A DNA stretch of 14,343 nucleotides from JAAYZQ01 sp034428935 (lineage in GTDB: Bacteria; Chloroflexota; Anaerolineae; JAAYZQ01): positions 1 to 14,343 of the forward strand of contig DAOUHB010000043.1 in the NCBI GenBank assembly GCA_034428935.1, read 5' to 3'. This document shows positions 7,397-14,271 of the stretch, piece by piece; the stretch's first letter is position 1, and every line of letters starts with the position of its first letter. Position numbers and translations under genes: made by a program. The notes beneath the pieces were generated by a model. That model did no database searches, was not told the DNA's origin, and saw nothing but the letters and a program-made list of their open reading frames with translations.

Positions 7397-10300
7397 TCAG
7401 GACCCGCCCTTGAGGATGAGGGGCAGGAACTCGCGGCGGTAGACCGGCGCCGGCTGCTCCACCACCAGGGAGACGTCGTCGACGTACATGGCCGTGCGGC
7501 CGCCCGCCCCATCGTTCACGGTGCCAAAGTGCAGCCGGATGGACCGGCCCGCATGGGCGGACAGGTCAAAGGTGTGGTGCTGCCACTCCTGGGCGTTGGA
7601 CAGTTGCCAGAAGAGCGTGTCCAGGATGGCGCCGCTGTCCGCATCGAAGAGGAGCAGGTATTGGGCGCCGCCCGCCGTGGGAGCAGCCGGCGCGGGGTCC
7701 GAGAGCCTGCCTTCGGGGAAAACCTGTTCCCGGGCGAGGAGGGCCGACTCGCTGGAGACCGGGTAGATGCTGAACCGCAGGGTGGCCGCCAGGGCATCCG
7801 CCGGGATGGTGACCACCTGGCGGGCGGACGAGTAGGCCGTCAAGTCCTCGGGACCGTCGTCGATGCCGACGCGCGCCGAGTGGAGCCGGTGGTAGGCCAG
7901 CCGGCCGGTTACACCGGCCGGCCACGCGGTGTTGGGGAACTCCCAGCCGCTGCCTGCCTCAAAGCCGCCGTCCACGATGAGATCGCGGGCCGTCGTGGCA
8001 TAGCGCCAGACGCCGTCGCCCGGGGAGGTGTACCCCCGCTCCGTGGCGACATGGACGCTGCCCTGGCGAGTGGGGAGCAGCTCGGTCAGCGTGAGCCCGC
8101 CGGGCGGCTGGCCAACGAACGTCCACGACAGGCCGCCGTCCAGCGAGCGATAGAGGTCCTGCGGCGTGAGGGCGTAGGCGGCCCGGTCGCCCGGCGAGAA
8201 GGCCACGCGCCTGACGCCATCGGGCAGGCCCACGCCGGCCGGCTGCCAGGTGATTCCGCCGTCGGTGGAGCGCCACAGGCCGGCGTGGATGTCGCCGACC
8301 GGCTGCTCCATCCAGGTGGCGGTGGCCAAAACCACGGGGTCCGCGGCATAGGCCGGAGAAATGGCCAGGGAGGTCACCGACAGCCCGGCCACCAGCCCCG
8401 AGGCTGCGGGCTCCCAGACGCCGGCACCGGGCGGCAGGCGCCAGGCGCCGTCACCACCGGCCAGCAGCGTGCCGTCGGGCAGCAGCGCCACCAGTTGCGC
8501 CGACCCCCACGTGCCCTCCGGCCAGGCGCCGACTGCGGACCAGGTGTCGCCCCCGTCCTGCGATCGGATCACCTGGCCCTCGGCCGCCGCATACACAGTG
8601 CGGTCGCTCGCATAGCCGGGCGAGATCACCAGGCTGTTGATATAGCCGGTGCCATACACCCGCTCCCATTCCGCGCCGGCATTGACGGTGCGATAGATGT
8701 TGGCCCCGATGCTCTCCTGGCTGACCAGGGAGGCAAAGATGGTGCGGTCCTGGGCAAAGGCCGGCGAGATGGCGAGGGACGAGGCGCGATAGGTGGACAT
8801 CGACTGCAGGCCAAGGGGGGACCAGCTCGCGCCGCGGTCCTGGCTGCCATAGATGCCGTACCGGGAGGCGCCGGTGATGAGCAGGCTCCCGTCGTGGGTC
8901 GCGGCCAGGGGACCGCCCGACAGCGTGACCAGCTCTTCGGCCAGGCTCCAGGAGTTGCCGCCATCCACGGTGCGATACACCCCCTGCTCGGTGCCGGCCA
9001 GGAGCACGGCGTGGCCCGGCCAGCCGGGAGAGATGGCCAGCCCCTGGACCGGCAGCCCCGGGTAGGAGGCGACGGGCGCCCAGGTGAGGCCGCCGTTATG
9101 GGAGACGGCCACGCCGGCAGCACTCCCCGCAAAGGCGGTCCCGTCGGTGCCGAACCCGGGCGACAGGACCAGGGCGCTCACCTGGGTTGGCGCGCCGGGC
9201 AGCGTGGCACCGGTCCAGGTCGCGCCGCCGTCGCCGCTGACATAGACGGCGTCGCCGCCGGCCAGAACCGTTGCGTCCGCCGCAAAGTCGGGAGAGATGG
9301 CCAGGCTGATCACGGGCTCTGTCAGAACGCGGCTCCAGCTCACGCCCCAATCGGAGGTCCGGTACAGGCCGTCCCAGCTACCGACAAAGGCCGTGCCGTC
9401 CACGGCAAAGCCGGGCGAGTAGGCCAGGGGGCCGGATGCGGGCACGCTACGGTCAGTCGTCCAGTGGATGCCGCCGTCGTGGCTCTGGTGCAGGCCGCTC
9501 CATGCGCCGGCGGCCATGACGTGGCCGCTGGTCGCAAAATCGGGCGCGACGGCCACCTGGTTGATAGAGCCAGGGGGTCCGGCGTAGAGCCGGCCAACCC
9601 AGGTCCACGTCCGTCCGCCATCCGTGGAGCGCAACAGCCCGCCCCATGTGGCCGCAAAGACGATGCCATCGCTGTCGAAATCGGGCGAGAAAGCATAGGC
9701 GTGGACCGCGGAGGCGTTGGCGATGCCTTCGGCGCCACTGGCCGATGCCTGCCACGTCTGTCCCCCGTCCTCCGAGCGCATGATGCCCAGGCCGCTCTGG
9801 CCGCCGCCCCGATGCTGGATCCAGTCGCCGCTGAAGGCCACGCCGTCGGCCGGGAAGGCCGGCGAGACGGCCAGCGTCATGGACCGGCCGCCGCGCGGGC
9901 CGTTGCCCTGCCAGGTGCCCGGCTCGGCCGGTCCTCCCTGGGCCACTTCGTTGCGCCACAGGGTCCCGGAGCGCAGCGAAGCGGACAGGCCGCCGGTGCC
10001 ACCGGCGTACAGGGCCAGCGAGATGCCCGGCGCCGAGGCCAGGGCCGGGACGCTCGTGGCTTCCAGGCCCGTGCCCACGGCCGCCCACGTGTCCCCGCCG
10101 TCCATGGAGCGGTAGACGGCGGTGGCGCCCTGGGTGCCGTAAGCAACGCCGGCCAGGACGGAGCCATCGTGGGCAAAGGCCAGGGAGGCAAAGATTCGCT
10201 GCGAGCCGCCTGCCGACGCGGGAATGCCCGTGTCCAGGAGCTGCCAGGTCATGCCGCCATCGGTGGAACGATAGAGGTCACCGGCGACCGTGGGCTCGGC

Positions 10301-12070
10301 CCTGACGCCGGCGTAGGCCGTCTGGCTGGCGCCAAAAGCCGGCGAGACGGCCAGCGCCGTCACCGGCGAGGGGAGGACGCCTGTCCAGGTGAGGCCGCCG
10401 TCGGCCGAGCGCTGCAGGCCGGCGTCGTCGGTGCCGGCCAGGAGCACCCGGTCCACGGCATAGTTGGGCGAGGGGCGGAGAACCGTGGCGTGCACCCCGG
10501 GGGCCAGGGAGGCCCAGGTGTCGCCGCCGTCGTGGGACACGAACAGGCCCAGGGCCGACGAATAGGTAAACTCCGAGATCCAGACGGTCCGGTCGTCGGC
10601 GTAGTCGGGCGACACGGCGAGGGCGCGAAAGATGCGATCCGACCGCACCTCTTCCCAGTTCTGCCCGCCGTCGGTGGAGCGGTGCACGCCGCCGTCGGCG
10701 TAGCCGTGCTGGCCGAGGGTGCCCGACGCGGCAAAGGCCGTCAGATCCTCCGCAAAGGCCGGGGAAAAGGCCACCTCCTCCACCCGCTCCAGCCGGCCCG
10801 AGACGTCCTTCCACGTCTGGCCGGCGTCGACCGACAGATGCAGGCTCCCGTTGCCCTCGTAAGGCGCTCCCGTGTCCATGCGCATCTGGTCGAAATAGGT
10901 GGTTCCGGCCAGCAGAATCGAGGGGTCCCCGGGGGCGACGGCGAGGGCCTGGACGTTGAGACGGGCCGGGCCGCGGTCGTGGCGGTACCAGTGGACGCCC
11001 GAATCGTTGGAATGATAGATGCCTGCGCTCGTGGCCGCAAAGGCGGACGGGTCCCAGGAGCCCGCCGGGCCGAGGGCCAGGGCATAGACCGCGGCCCCCA
11101 CAAAGCCGCCCTTGTAGGCCTCGGCCGGGTCGTACCAGCCGGCCGGCGACCAGGTGGCGCCGCCGTCCTCCGAGCGGTAGGGGCCGGGATCGACCGTGCT
11201 GGCGGCCATGATGATGGGGCTGCCCGGGCCAAAGGTCGGCGAGAAGCAGATGGTGTGTTGCCCGCCCGCGCCCAGGGTGAGGGCCCCGGGAGACCAGGAG
11301 GACCCACCGTCGTCGGAGACGTAGAGCTGGCCGTCGGCCTGGCCCACGGCCAGGAGCATGGGCTCCTCGGCATAGTTGGGCGAGACGGCAAAGGTGCTGA
11401 GGAGCACGCCGGGGCCGGCCGGATTCCAGGTCGTGCCGCCGTCCACCGACTTGTAGAGGCCATCGTCGGGGACGAGGGCAAAGAGCGTGTCGTCGGTCGG
11501 GTAGGCCGGCGAGAAGGCCAGGGCCGCGACGGCATGGGCCGCGAACCAGCCGCCCGGCTGGGCGAACGTGTCGCCGCCGTCGGTAGAGACAAAGGTCTGC
11601 GTGCCGCCGACGACGTACAGCGTCCGGTCGGTGGCAAAGTCGGGCGAGATGGCCAGGCCGGGCGGGGTTGGCAGGTCCGTCCAGGCGGGGCTCTTGTCCT
11701 GCCAGGTCAGGCCCTCGTCCGTGGAGCGGTGGACGCGATAGCCGGTGGGCCACATGCCCTCCGTGACAAAGACCGTCGCGTCCTGGGCATAGGCCGGCGA
11801 GAGGGCCAGGGCGACGACGACCCAGCCATCGGGGCTGACCCGCTGCCAGGAGCTGCCGCTGTCCACCGTGCGGTAGACCCCCTGGCTGCGCAGCCCGGCA
11901 AAGGCCGTGTGGTCGACCGGGTAGTCGGGCGACATGGCCACGGCCGCCACGCTGCCGCCGTCAGGACCGGGGACCGATTGCCAGGGACCTTCGGCGGCGT
12001 GACCGGGGGCCGCCAAGACCAGGGCGAGGAGCATTGCCATGCCCAGAGCAGAATAGACCGTACGCTTCAT
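7397..12070 (-). CDS. Secreted Asp-box (BNR/sortilin-like) beta-propeller protein, 1557 aa
   Basis: The N-terminus (MKRTVYSALGMAMLLALVLAAPGHA-AEG) is a clear signal peptide, cleaved near residue 26. The body to about residue 1340 is a long series of propeller blades. I count 25 Asp-box motifs of the form S/T-x-D-x-G-x-S/T-W, for example RSTDGGQNW and RSEDGGQTW. Linkers such as LAISPDFATDRTLYV alternate with them. At about 50-55 residues per blade this would build three or four propellers. Residues about 1360-1535 resemble a jelly-roll or MAM-like domain (VDGGFEAGSGW near its start, MYVDDVSLVV near its end). The chain ends VYRREFLPLILKGGS. The Asp-box family includes sialidases, sortilin and Ycf48-like proteins; no catalytic residues were recognised, so binding or scaffold work outside the cell is more likely. 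The ATG at 12070 has a perfect GGAGGTG 4 nt upstream and a promoter at 12117-12145. Confidence 0.93.
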   Translation of the reverse strand: MKRTVYSALGMAMLLALVLAAPGHAAEGPWQSVPGPDGGSVAAVAMSPDYPVDHTAFAGLRSQGVYRTVDSGSSWQRVSPDGWVVVALALSPAYAQDATVFVTEGMWPTGYRVHRSTDEGLTWQDKSPAWTDLPTPPGLAISPDFATDRTLYVVGGTQTFVSTDGGDTFAQPGGWFAAHAVAALAFSPAYPTDDTLFALVPDDGLYKSVDGGTTWNPAGPGVLLSTFAVSPNYAEEPMLLAVGQADGQLYVSDDGGSSWSPGALTLGAGGQHTICFSPTFGPGSPIIMAASTVDPGPYRSEDGGATWSPAGWYDPAEAYKGGFVGAAVYALALGPAGSWDPSAFAATSAGIYHSNDSGVHWYRHDRGPARLNVQALAVAPGDPSILLAGTTYFDQMRMDTGAPYEGNGSLHLSVDAGQTWKDVSGRLERVEEVAFSPAFAEDLTAFAASGTLGQHGYADGGVHRSTDGGQNWEEVRSDRIFRALAVSPDYADDRTVWISEFTYSSALGLFVSHDGGDTWASLAPGVHATVLRPSPNYAVDRVLLAGTDDAGLQRSADGGLTWTGVLPSPVTALAVSPAFGASQTAYAGVRAEPTVAGDLYRSTDGGMTWQLLDTGIPASAGGSQRIFASLAFAHDGSVLAGVAYGTQGATAVYRSMDGGDTWAAVGTGLEATSVPALASAPGISLALYAGGTGGLSASLRSGTLWRNEVAQGGPAEPGTWQGNGPRGGRSMTLAVSPAFPADGVAFSGDWIQHRGGGQSGLGIMRSEDGGQTWQASASGAEGIANASAVHAYAFSPDFDSDGIVFAATWGGLLRSTDGGRTWTWVGRLYAGPPGSINQVAVAPDFATSGHVMAAGAWSGLHQSHDGGIHWTTDRSVPASGPLAYSPGFAVDGTAFVGSWDGLYRTSDWGVSWSRVLTEPVISLAISPDFAADATVLAGGDAVYVSGDGGATWTGATLPGAPTQVSALVLSPGFGTDGTAFAGSAAGVAVSHNGGLTWAPVASYPGLPVQGLAISPGWPGHAVLLAGTEQGVYRTVDGGNSWSLAEELVTLSGGPLAATHDGSLLITGASRYGIYGSQDRGASWSPLGLQSMSTYRASSLAISPAFAQDRTIFASLVSQESIGANIYRTVNAGAEWERVYGTGYINSLVISPGYASDRTVYAAAEGQVIRSQDGGDTWSAVGAWPEGTWGSAQLVALLPDGTLLAGGDGAWRLPPGAGVWEPAASGLVAGLSVTSLAISPAYAADPVVLATATWMEQPVGDIHAGLWRSTDGGITWQPAGVGLPDGVRRVAFSPGDRAAYALTPQDLYRSLDGGLSWTFVGQPPGGLTLTELLPTRQGSVHVATERGYTSPGDGVWRYATTARDLIVDGGFEAGSGWEFPNTAWPAGVTGRLAYHRLHSARVGIDDGPEDLTAYSSARQVVTIPADALAATLRFSIYPVSSESALLAREQVFPEGRLSDPAPAAPTAGGAQYLLLFDADSGAILDTLFWQLSNAQEWQHHTFDLSAHAGRSIRLHFGTVNDGAGGRTAMYVDDVSLVVEQPAPVYRREFLPLILKGGS
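8120..11950 (-). repeat. Coding tandem repeat: about 25 Asp-box propeller blades
   Basis: Within the propeller gene, blades repeat every 150-200 bp, each coding one 'A-x-SP-x-F/Y-A-x-D-x-T' segment and one Asp-box. The first box lies at residues 67-75 and the last near 8120-8150. DNA words recur too: a 17-bp word starting GTGCCGGCCAGGAGC occurs at 8991 and again at 10431. One blade near residue 700 has lost the consensus (SASLRSGTLW). The repeat character also creates long open frames on the opposite strand, which are not genes. Confidence 0.85.
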
Positions 12071-12116
12071 GCTTCACCTCCGGAGCCTTTGCCAGGAGAA
12101 CAGAGCCGTCTACCCA

Positions 12117-12145
12117 ATCATAGCACGGATAGAGCGAAAAGGCAA
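12117..12145 (-). promoter_or_regulatory. Sigma70-type promoter of the propeller gene
   Basis: On the minus strand TTGCCT (12145-12140) and TATGAT (12122-12117) are separated by exactly 17 bp. Transcription should begin near 12110, about 40 nt before the ATG at 12070, leaving room for the GGAGGTG ribosome site and little else. The -35 box is identical to that of the hydrolase unit promoter. Confidence 0.65.
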
Positions 12146-12233
12146 TACTCCCTTCGGAGGCACGTTTTGGCCCCTGGGGCCTAAGCCCTGCTACAGGCAT
12201 GCCACCTGCCCGGCAACTCGTACCACCTCTGTT

Positions 12234-12324
12234 CCTGAAGCAAGGCCAAAATGAAACCTACAGTTTGGTGCGTTGCACCTGCCGTTGGTGCAACGCACCT
12301 GGTGCGGATTGGCTCTAGTTTAGG
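12234..12324. repeat. Palindromic element, copy 1 (left flank of the hydrolase unit)
   Basis: The core is a perfect 13-bp inverted repeat: GGTGCGTTGCACC at 12267-12279, a 7-nt loop TGCCGTT, and its complement at 12287-12299. Weaker outer arms extend the symmetry, from CCTGAAG at 12234 to GTTTAGG ending at 12324. It lies in the gap between the hydrolase stop and the propeller promoter. A second copy occurs at 14174-14271 with the core inverted; 35 of 36 bases match across stem, loop and an adjoining TGG. There is no T run, so it is not a standard terminator. It resembles REP-type or other miniature interspersed palindromes. Confidence 0.8.
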
Positions 12325-12367
12325 CATAGCCTGCCACATGGCCAAGGATACGGCAAGTAGCGCTGCC

Positions 12368-12400
12368 AGGCAACTCGAATATTGGGCACCAGGGTTGCCT
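12368..12400 (-). other. Short stem-loop directly after the hydrolase stop codon
   Basis: AGGCAAC at 12368-12374 and GTTGCCT at 12394-12400 form a perfect 7-bp stem with a 19-nt loop, starting at the base after the stop codon. It could protect or help end the transcript, but it has no T run, so I do not call it a terminator. Confidence 0.3.
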
Positions 12401-13495
12401 CTACTTCAAGCGCAAGGTCAATGGCAAGTAGATCCGCTGATCGAGTTTTGTCATGGCCTGCAGTGCGGCCTCCGCGTCTCGCCCCAAAATGCTGTAGTAC
12501 CTCATTTGTTCACACGGCTCATAATAGGGAGCTGTGTTAAAATCGAGGTTGAAAACAAAAAGAGCTTGCAACCAGGGCCAGTTTGTTCGCGCATACTCAA
12601 AAGCGCCGACCAAATTCTCGGCTTGCCTTTGCGGTGAAACAATCTGCCAGTAGCGCCCCTTCCAGCTCGGATGCCCAATGCATTCCTCGGCGGGCTCGGT
12701 GATCCAGCCTACCTCTGTTGCCCAAATTTTGAGATAACCTGCTCCCCGCTCTTCCATTATCTCGCGGATTTTTTCCATACCTCGAAAACAAAACCCATTC
12801 GCACAGTTGGTCGCGGGTGTCCCGCCGTCCACGTCTGGTTCTGCATCATAGTCGGCACTAAACCCCATGGGATGATATCCCAGGGCATCGGCACACAACT
12901 GACCGTTAAAGTGGAGAAACTCCTTGAGAAACTCGCGCTCGTCTTGCATGGTTCCGTCGTGTCCTGCATGTCCTCCCCAGTCGCCTTCAATCCGGCCCAC
13001 TGGAGACAGTCCGGCAGAGATCACCAGAGCGGTTGGGTCGGCCTGACGTAGGGCATAACGAGCCGTGCATAGAAGATCCACGTAGCGCGATGCATCGGGT
13101 GCGTCCTTCCACTCGTCGTGAAGATTAACTTCATTCCCGATCTCGTAAGCATCGATGTAGTCGCCGTAGCCCATAGCCAGCCAGTAGACATCCCAGTAAA
13201 ACCGGGTAAGGTTGTGCCAATCTTCGCCATTAGCATTCACGCGGTACAGCACCTTGGTTGAAAGAGGTCCTGCAGGAACGTCGTACACTGCCACCCAGTT
13301 GAATCCCAGGTCATGGGCCCGGTTGTCATTCGGATCTGCAGTCGCAAGACCATAGCCAAAAGTGTTCAGGGAGCTGCCCTCGGCTTCTATGACAGCCTCC
13401 TGTAGCGACAGGCCAGTCACATGGCCTGTCAGGATCAGAGATAGGCTAAGCACGACGCCGGGAAGCAGAAACGGCACAGTCCTTTTCGCTTTCAC
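12401..13495 (-). CDS. Secreted glycoside hydrolase of the clan GH-A type (364 aa)
   Basis: The first 28 residues (MKAKRTVPFLLPGVVLSLSLILTGHVTG) are a signal peptide. The mature part looks like a (beta/alpha)8 barrel of the retaining clan GH-A. Glu122 in YEIGNEVN (117-124) is the likely acid/base and Glu261 in IWATEVGW (257-264) the likely nucleophile. His208 in DALGYHPMG and Trp102 in FYWDVYW would sit in the active-site cleft. The family within the clan (GH5-, GH39- or GH53-like) and the substrate cannot be fixed by eye; a plant or microbial polysaccharide is probable. The protein has no carbohydrate-binding module and ends QRIYLPLTLRLK, matching the tail of the propeller protein. The start is GTG at 13495, chosen because AAAGGAG lies 6 nt upstream and the signal peptide begins there. 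It sits at the end of a long leader that carries a small ORF. Confidence 0.9.
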   Translation of the reverse strand: MKAKRTVPFLLPGVVLSLSLILTGHVTGLSLQEAVIEAEGSSLNTFGYGLATADPNDNRAHDLGFNWVAVYDVPAGPLSTKVLYRVNANGEDWHNLTRFYWDVYWLAMGYGDYIDAYEIGNEVNLHDEWKDAPDASRYVDLLCTARYALRQADPTALVISAGLSPVGRIEGDWGGHAGHDGTMQDEREFLKEFLHFNGQLCADALGYHPMGFSADYDAEPDVDGGTPATNCANGFCFRGMEKIREIMEERGAGYLKIWATEVGWITEPAEECIGHPSWKGRYWQIVSPQRQAENLVGAFEYARTNWPWLQALFVFNLDFNTAPYYEPCEQMRYYSILGRDAEAALQAMTKLDQRIYLPLTLRLK

Positions 13496-13660
13496 AACTA
13501 GCTCCTTTCGTTGAATCAGGTGGCCGCGAGTCGGGAACTAGAGCAATACGCTTGCGGTTCCGCGCGCCGGGCCTTGTGCGTATGGCGTAACAGTGATGGG
13601 CGACGGCTCTCTCTGGATCGGAAGCTGGCCAAAAAGCGGACTGAGTGCCCTGTTGTTGGT

Positions 13661-13699
13661 GGCCACCCCCGGCACCCAGGGAACCTGGGTGCTGTGGCC
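13661..13699 (-). promoter_or_regulatory. Large stem-loop in the hydrolase leader
   Basis: GCACCCAGG at 13672-13680 pairs perfectly with CCTGGGTGC at 13684-13692 across a 3-nt GAA loop. An outer 6-bp stem, GGCCAC at 13661-13666 with GTGGCC at 13694-13699, stacks below an asymmetric internal bulge (5 and 1 nt). It lies between the small ORF and the hydrolase start. No T run follows on either strand, so it is more likely an RNA-stability or translational element than a terminator. Confidence 0.5.
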
Positions 13700-13744
13700 G
13701 TGGTCGTGAACAGGAGCCCCGTCGCCGCGGAAAGTCCAAGCCGT

Positions 13745-13843
13745 TTACATTGCATTCACAGGCGTGCACGGGCAGGCGTCGGGATCGATGAGAGTGAAAA
13801 CAGGACAATGAGGACAAGGAAAAGGGGACAGGTACCATGTCAT
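13745..13843 (-). CDS. Possible 32-aa Cys-rich leader or small protein
   Basis: An ATG at 13843 opens 32 codons ending in TAA at 13745. The peptide starts MTWYLSPFPCPHCPVF and has four Cys, in a C10-x2-C13 and a C24-x-C26 pair, so it could bind metal, though 32 residues is small. The strongest support is the ribosome site: GGAGG lies 6 nt before the ATG within a longer purine tract (GAAGGAGGAG), among the best in the window. The frame lies about 100 nt after the predicted transcription start at 13944 and 249 nt ahead of the hydrolase GTG, so it would be the first frame translated from that mRNA. It may be a regulatory leader peptide or a small protein. An overlapping ATG 5 nt later in another frame is badly spaced from the ribosome site. 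Confidence 0.4.
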   Translation of the reverse strand: MTWYLSPFPCPHCPVFTLIDPDACPCTPVNAM

Positions 13844-13950
13844 TACACTCCTCCTTCTTTGGAAGGTGACAAAACGATAAGCTGCGTCAAAAGAGCCTGC
13901 ACCGAGCGGATGCAAGGTCGGCGGGATGATCCGTCCGGATAGCCATTATT

Positions 13951-13979
13951 ATTGTACAACAAAACGTCTGGCGAGGCAA
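13951..13979 (-). promoter_or_regulatory. Sigma70-type promoter of the hydrolase unit
   Basis: On the minus strand TTGCCT (13979-13974) is followed by a 17-bp spacer and TACAAT (13956-13951), within a locally AT-rich stretch. Predicted start is near 13944, about 450 nt upstream of the hydrolase start codon. It lies inside the interval framed by the two palindromic elements. A nearer promoter in 13496-13740 was not evident. Confidence 0.6.
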
Positions 13980-14173
13980 ACTTGGATTTGACAGCTGATT
14001 TTCTACGTCCGGATCTCCGATGGCACAATCGAGGCGCAGGCGCCGGAGCGCAGGGGATGCCGTAAAGCAAGCCTCCCTGATACTCGTGCTGGAAGGACTG
14101 CGGAGAGTAACGTACGAGCACAGCCAACGGTGGACGACTCAACTCCGGACGAGCGATGGATACTTGGTCGAAT

Positions 14174-14271
14174 CCTAAACCAAAGCCAAGGTGAATTCTA
14201 CACCAGGTGCGTCGCACCAACGGCAGGTGCAACGCACCGGGATGCGGGTTCCATTTTGGTATCAGTTTAGG
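14174..14271. repeat. Palindromic element, copy 2 (right flank of the hydrolase unit)
   Basis: The core stem is GGTGCGTCGCACC at 14206-14218, loop AACGGCA at 14219-14225, and GGTGCAACGCACC at 14226-14238. Read on the minus strand it matches copy 1 with one base change. That change leaves a G-U pair in a minus-strand RNA and a mismatch in a plus-strand RNA. Outer arms run from CCTAAAC at 14174 to GTTTAGG at 14265-14271, with partial matches between (for example AAAGCCAAGG against the complement of CCATTTTGGT). Homology to copy 1 may continue through a TAGCC just after the arm. Confidence 0.8.

Noticed and set aside
7331..12184. Very long open frame on the plus strand (1617 codons) opposite the propeller gene
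   Set aside because: Its translation is low-complexity Gly/Arg/Ala/Val with no domain or signal, while the minus strand encodes a signal peptide and regular Asp-boxes. High GC and the repeated codon pattern explain the missing stops.
12211..12378. Nine-base word GGCAACTCG on both sides of palindrome copy 1, as a possible target duplication
   Set aside because: The copies are at 12213 and 12369, some 20 and 45 bp away from the element ends, so they do not behave like insertion duplications; chance or an older repeat is more likely.
12251..12637. Plus-strand frame of 128 codons across palindrome copy 1 and the end of the hydrolase gene
   Set aside because: It starts inside the palindromic element, overlaps the convincing hydrolase gene and has no ribosome site.
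13446..13838. Minus-strand frame of 130 codons overlapping the hydrolase start
   Set aside because: It begins 5 nt after the small ORF start in another frame, with poorer spacing to the ribosome site, and runs through the stem-loop and into the hydrolase signal peptide in the wrong frame.
13511..13942. Plus-strand frame of 143 codons in the hydrolase leader
   Set aside because: No ribosome site, no domain and basic low-complexity composition; it lies opposite the promoter, small ORF and stem-loop.
13843..14232. Minus-strand frame of 129 codons ending in TAA that overlaps the ATG of the small ORF
   Set aside because: It starts with TTG inside the palindromic hairpin, overlaps the predicted promoter, has no ribosome site and an unconvincing composition. 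The stop/start overlap is probably chance.
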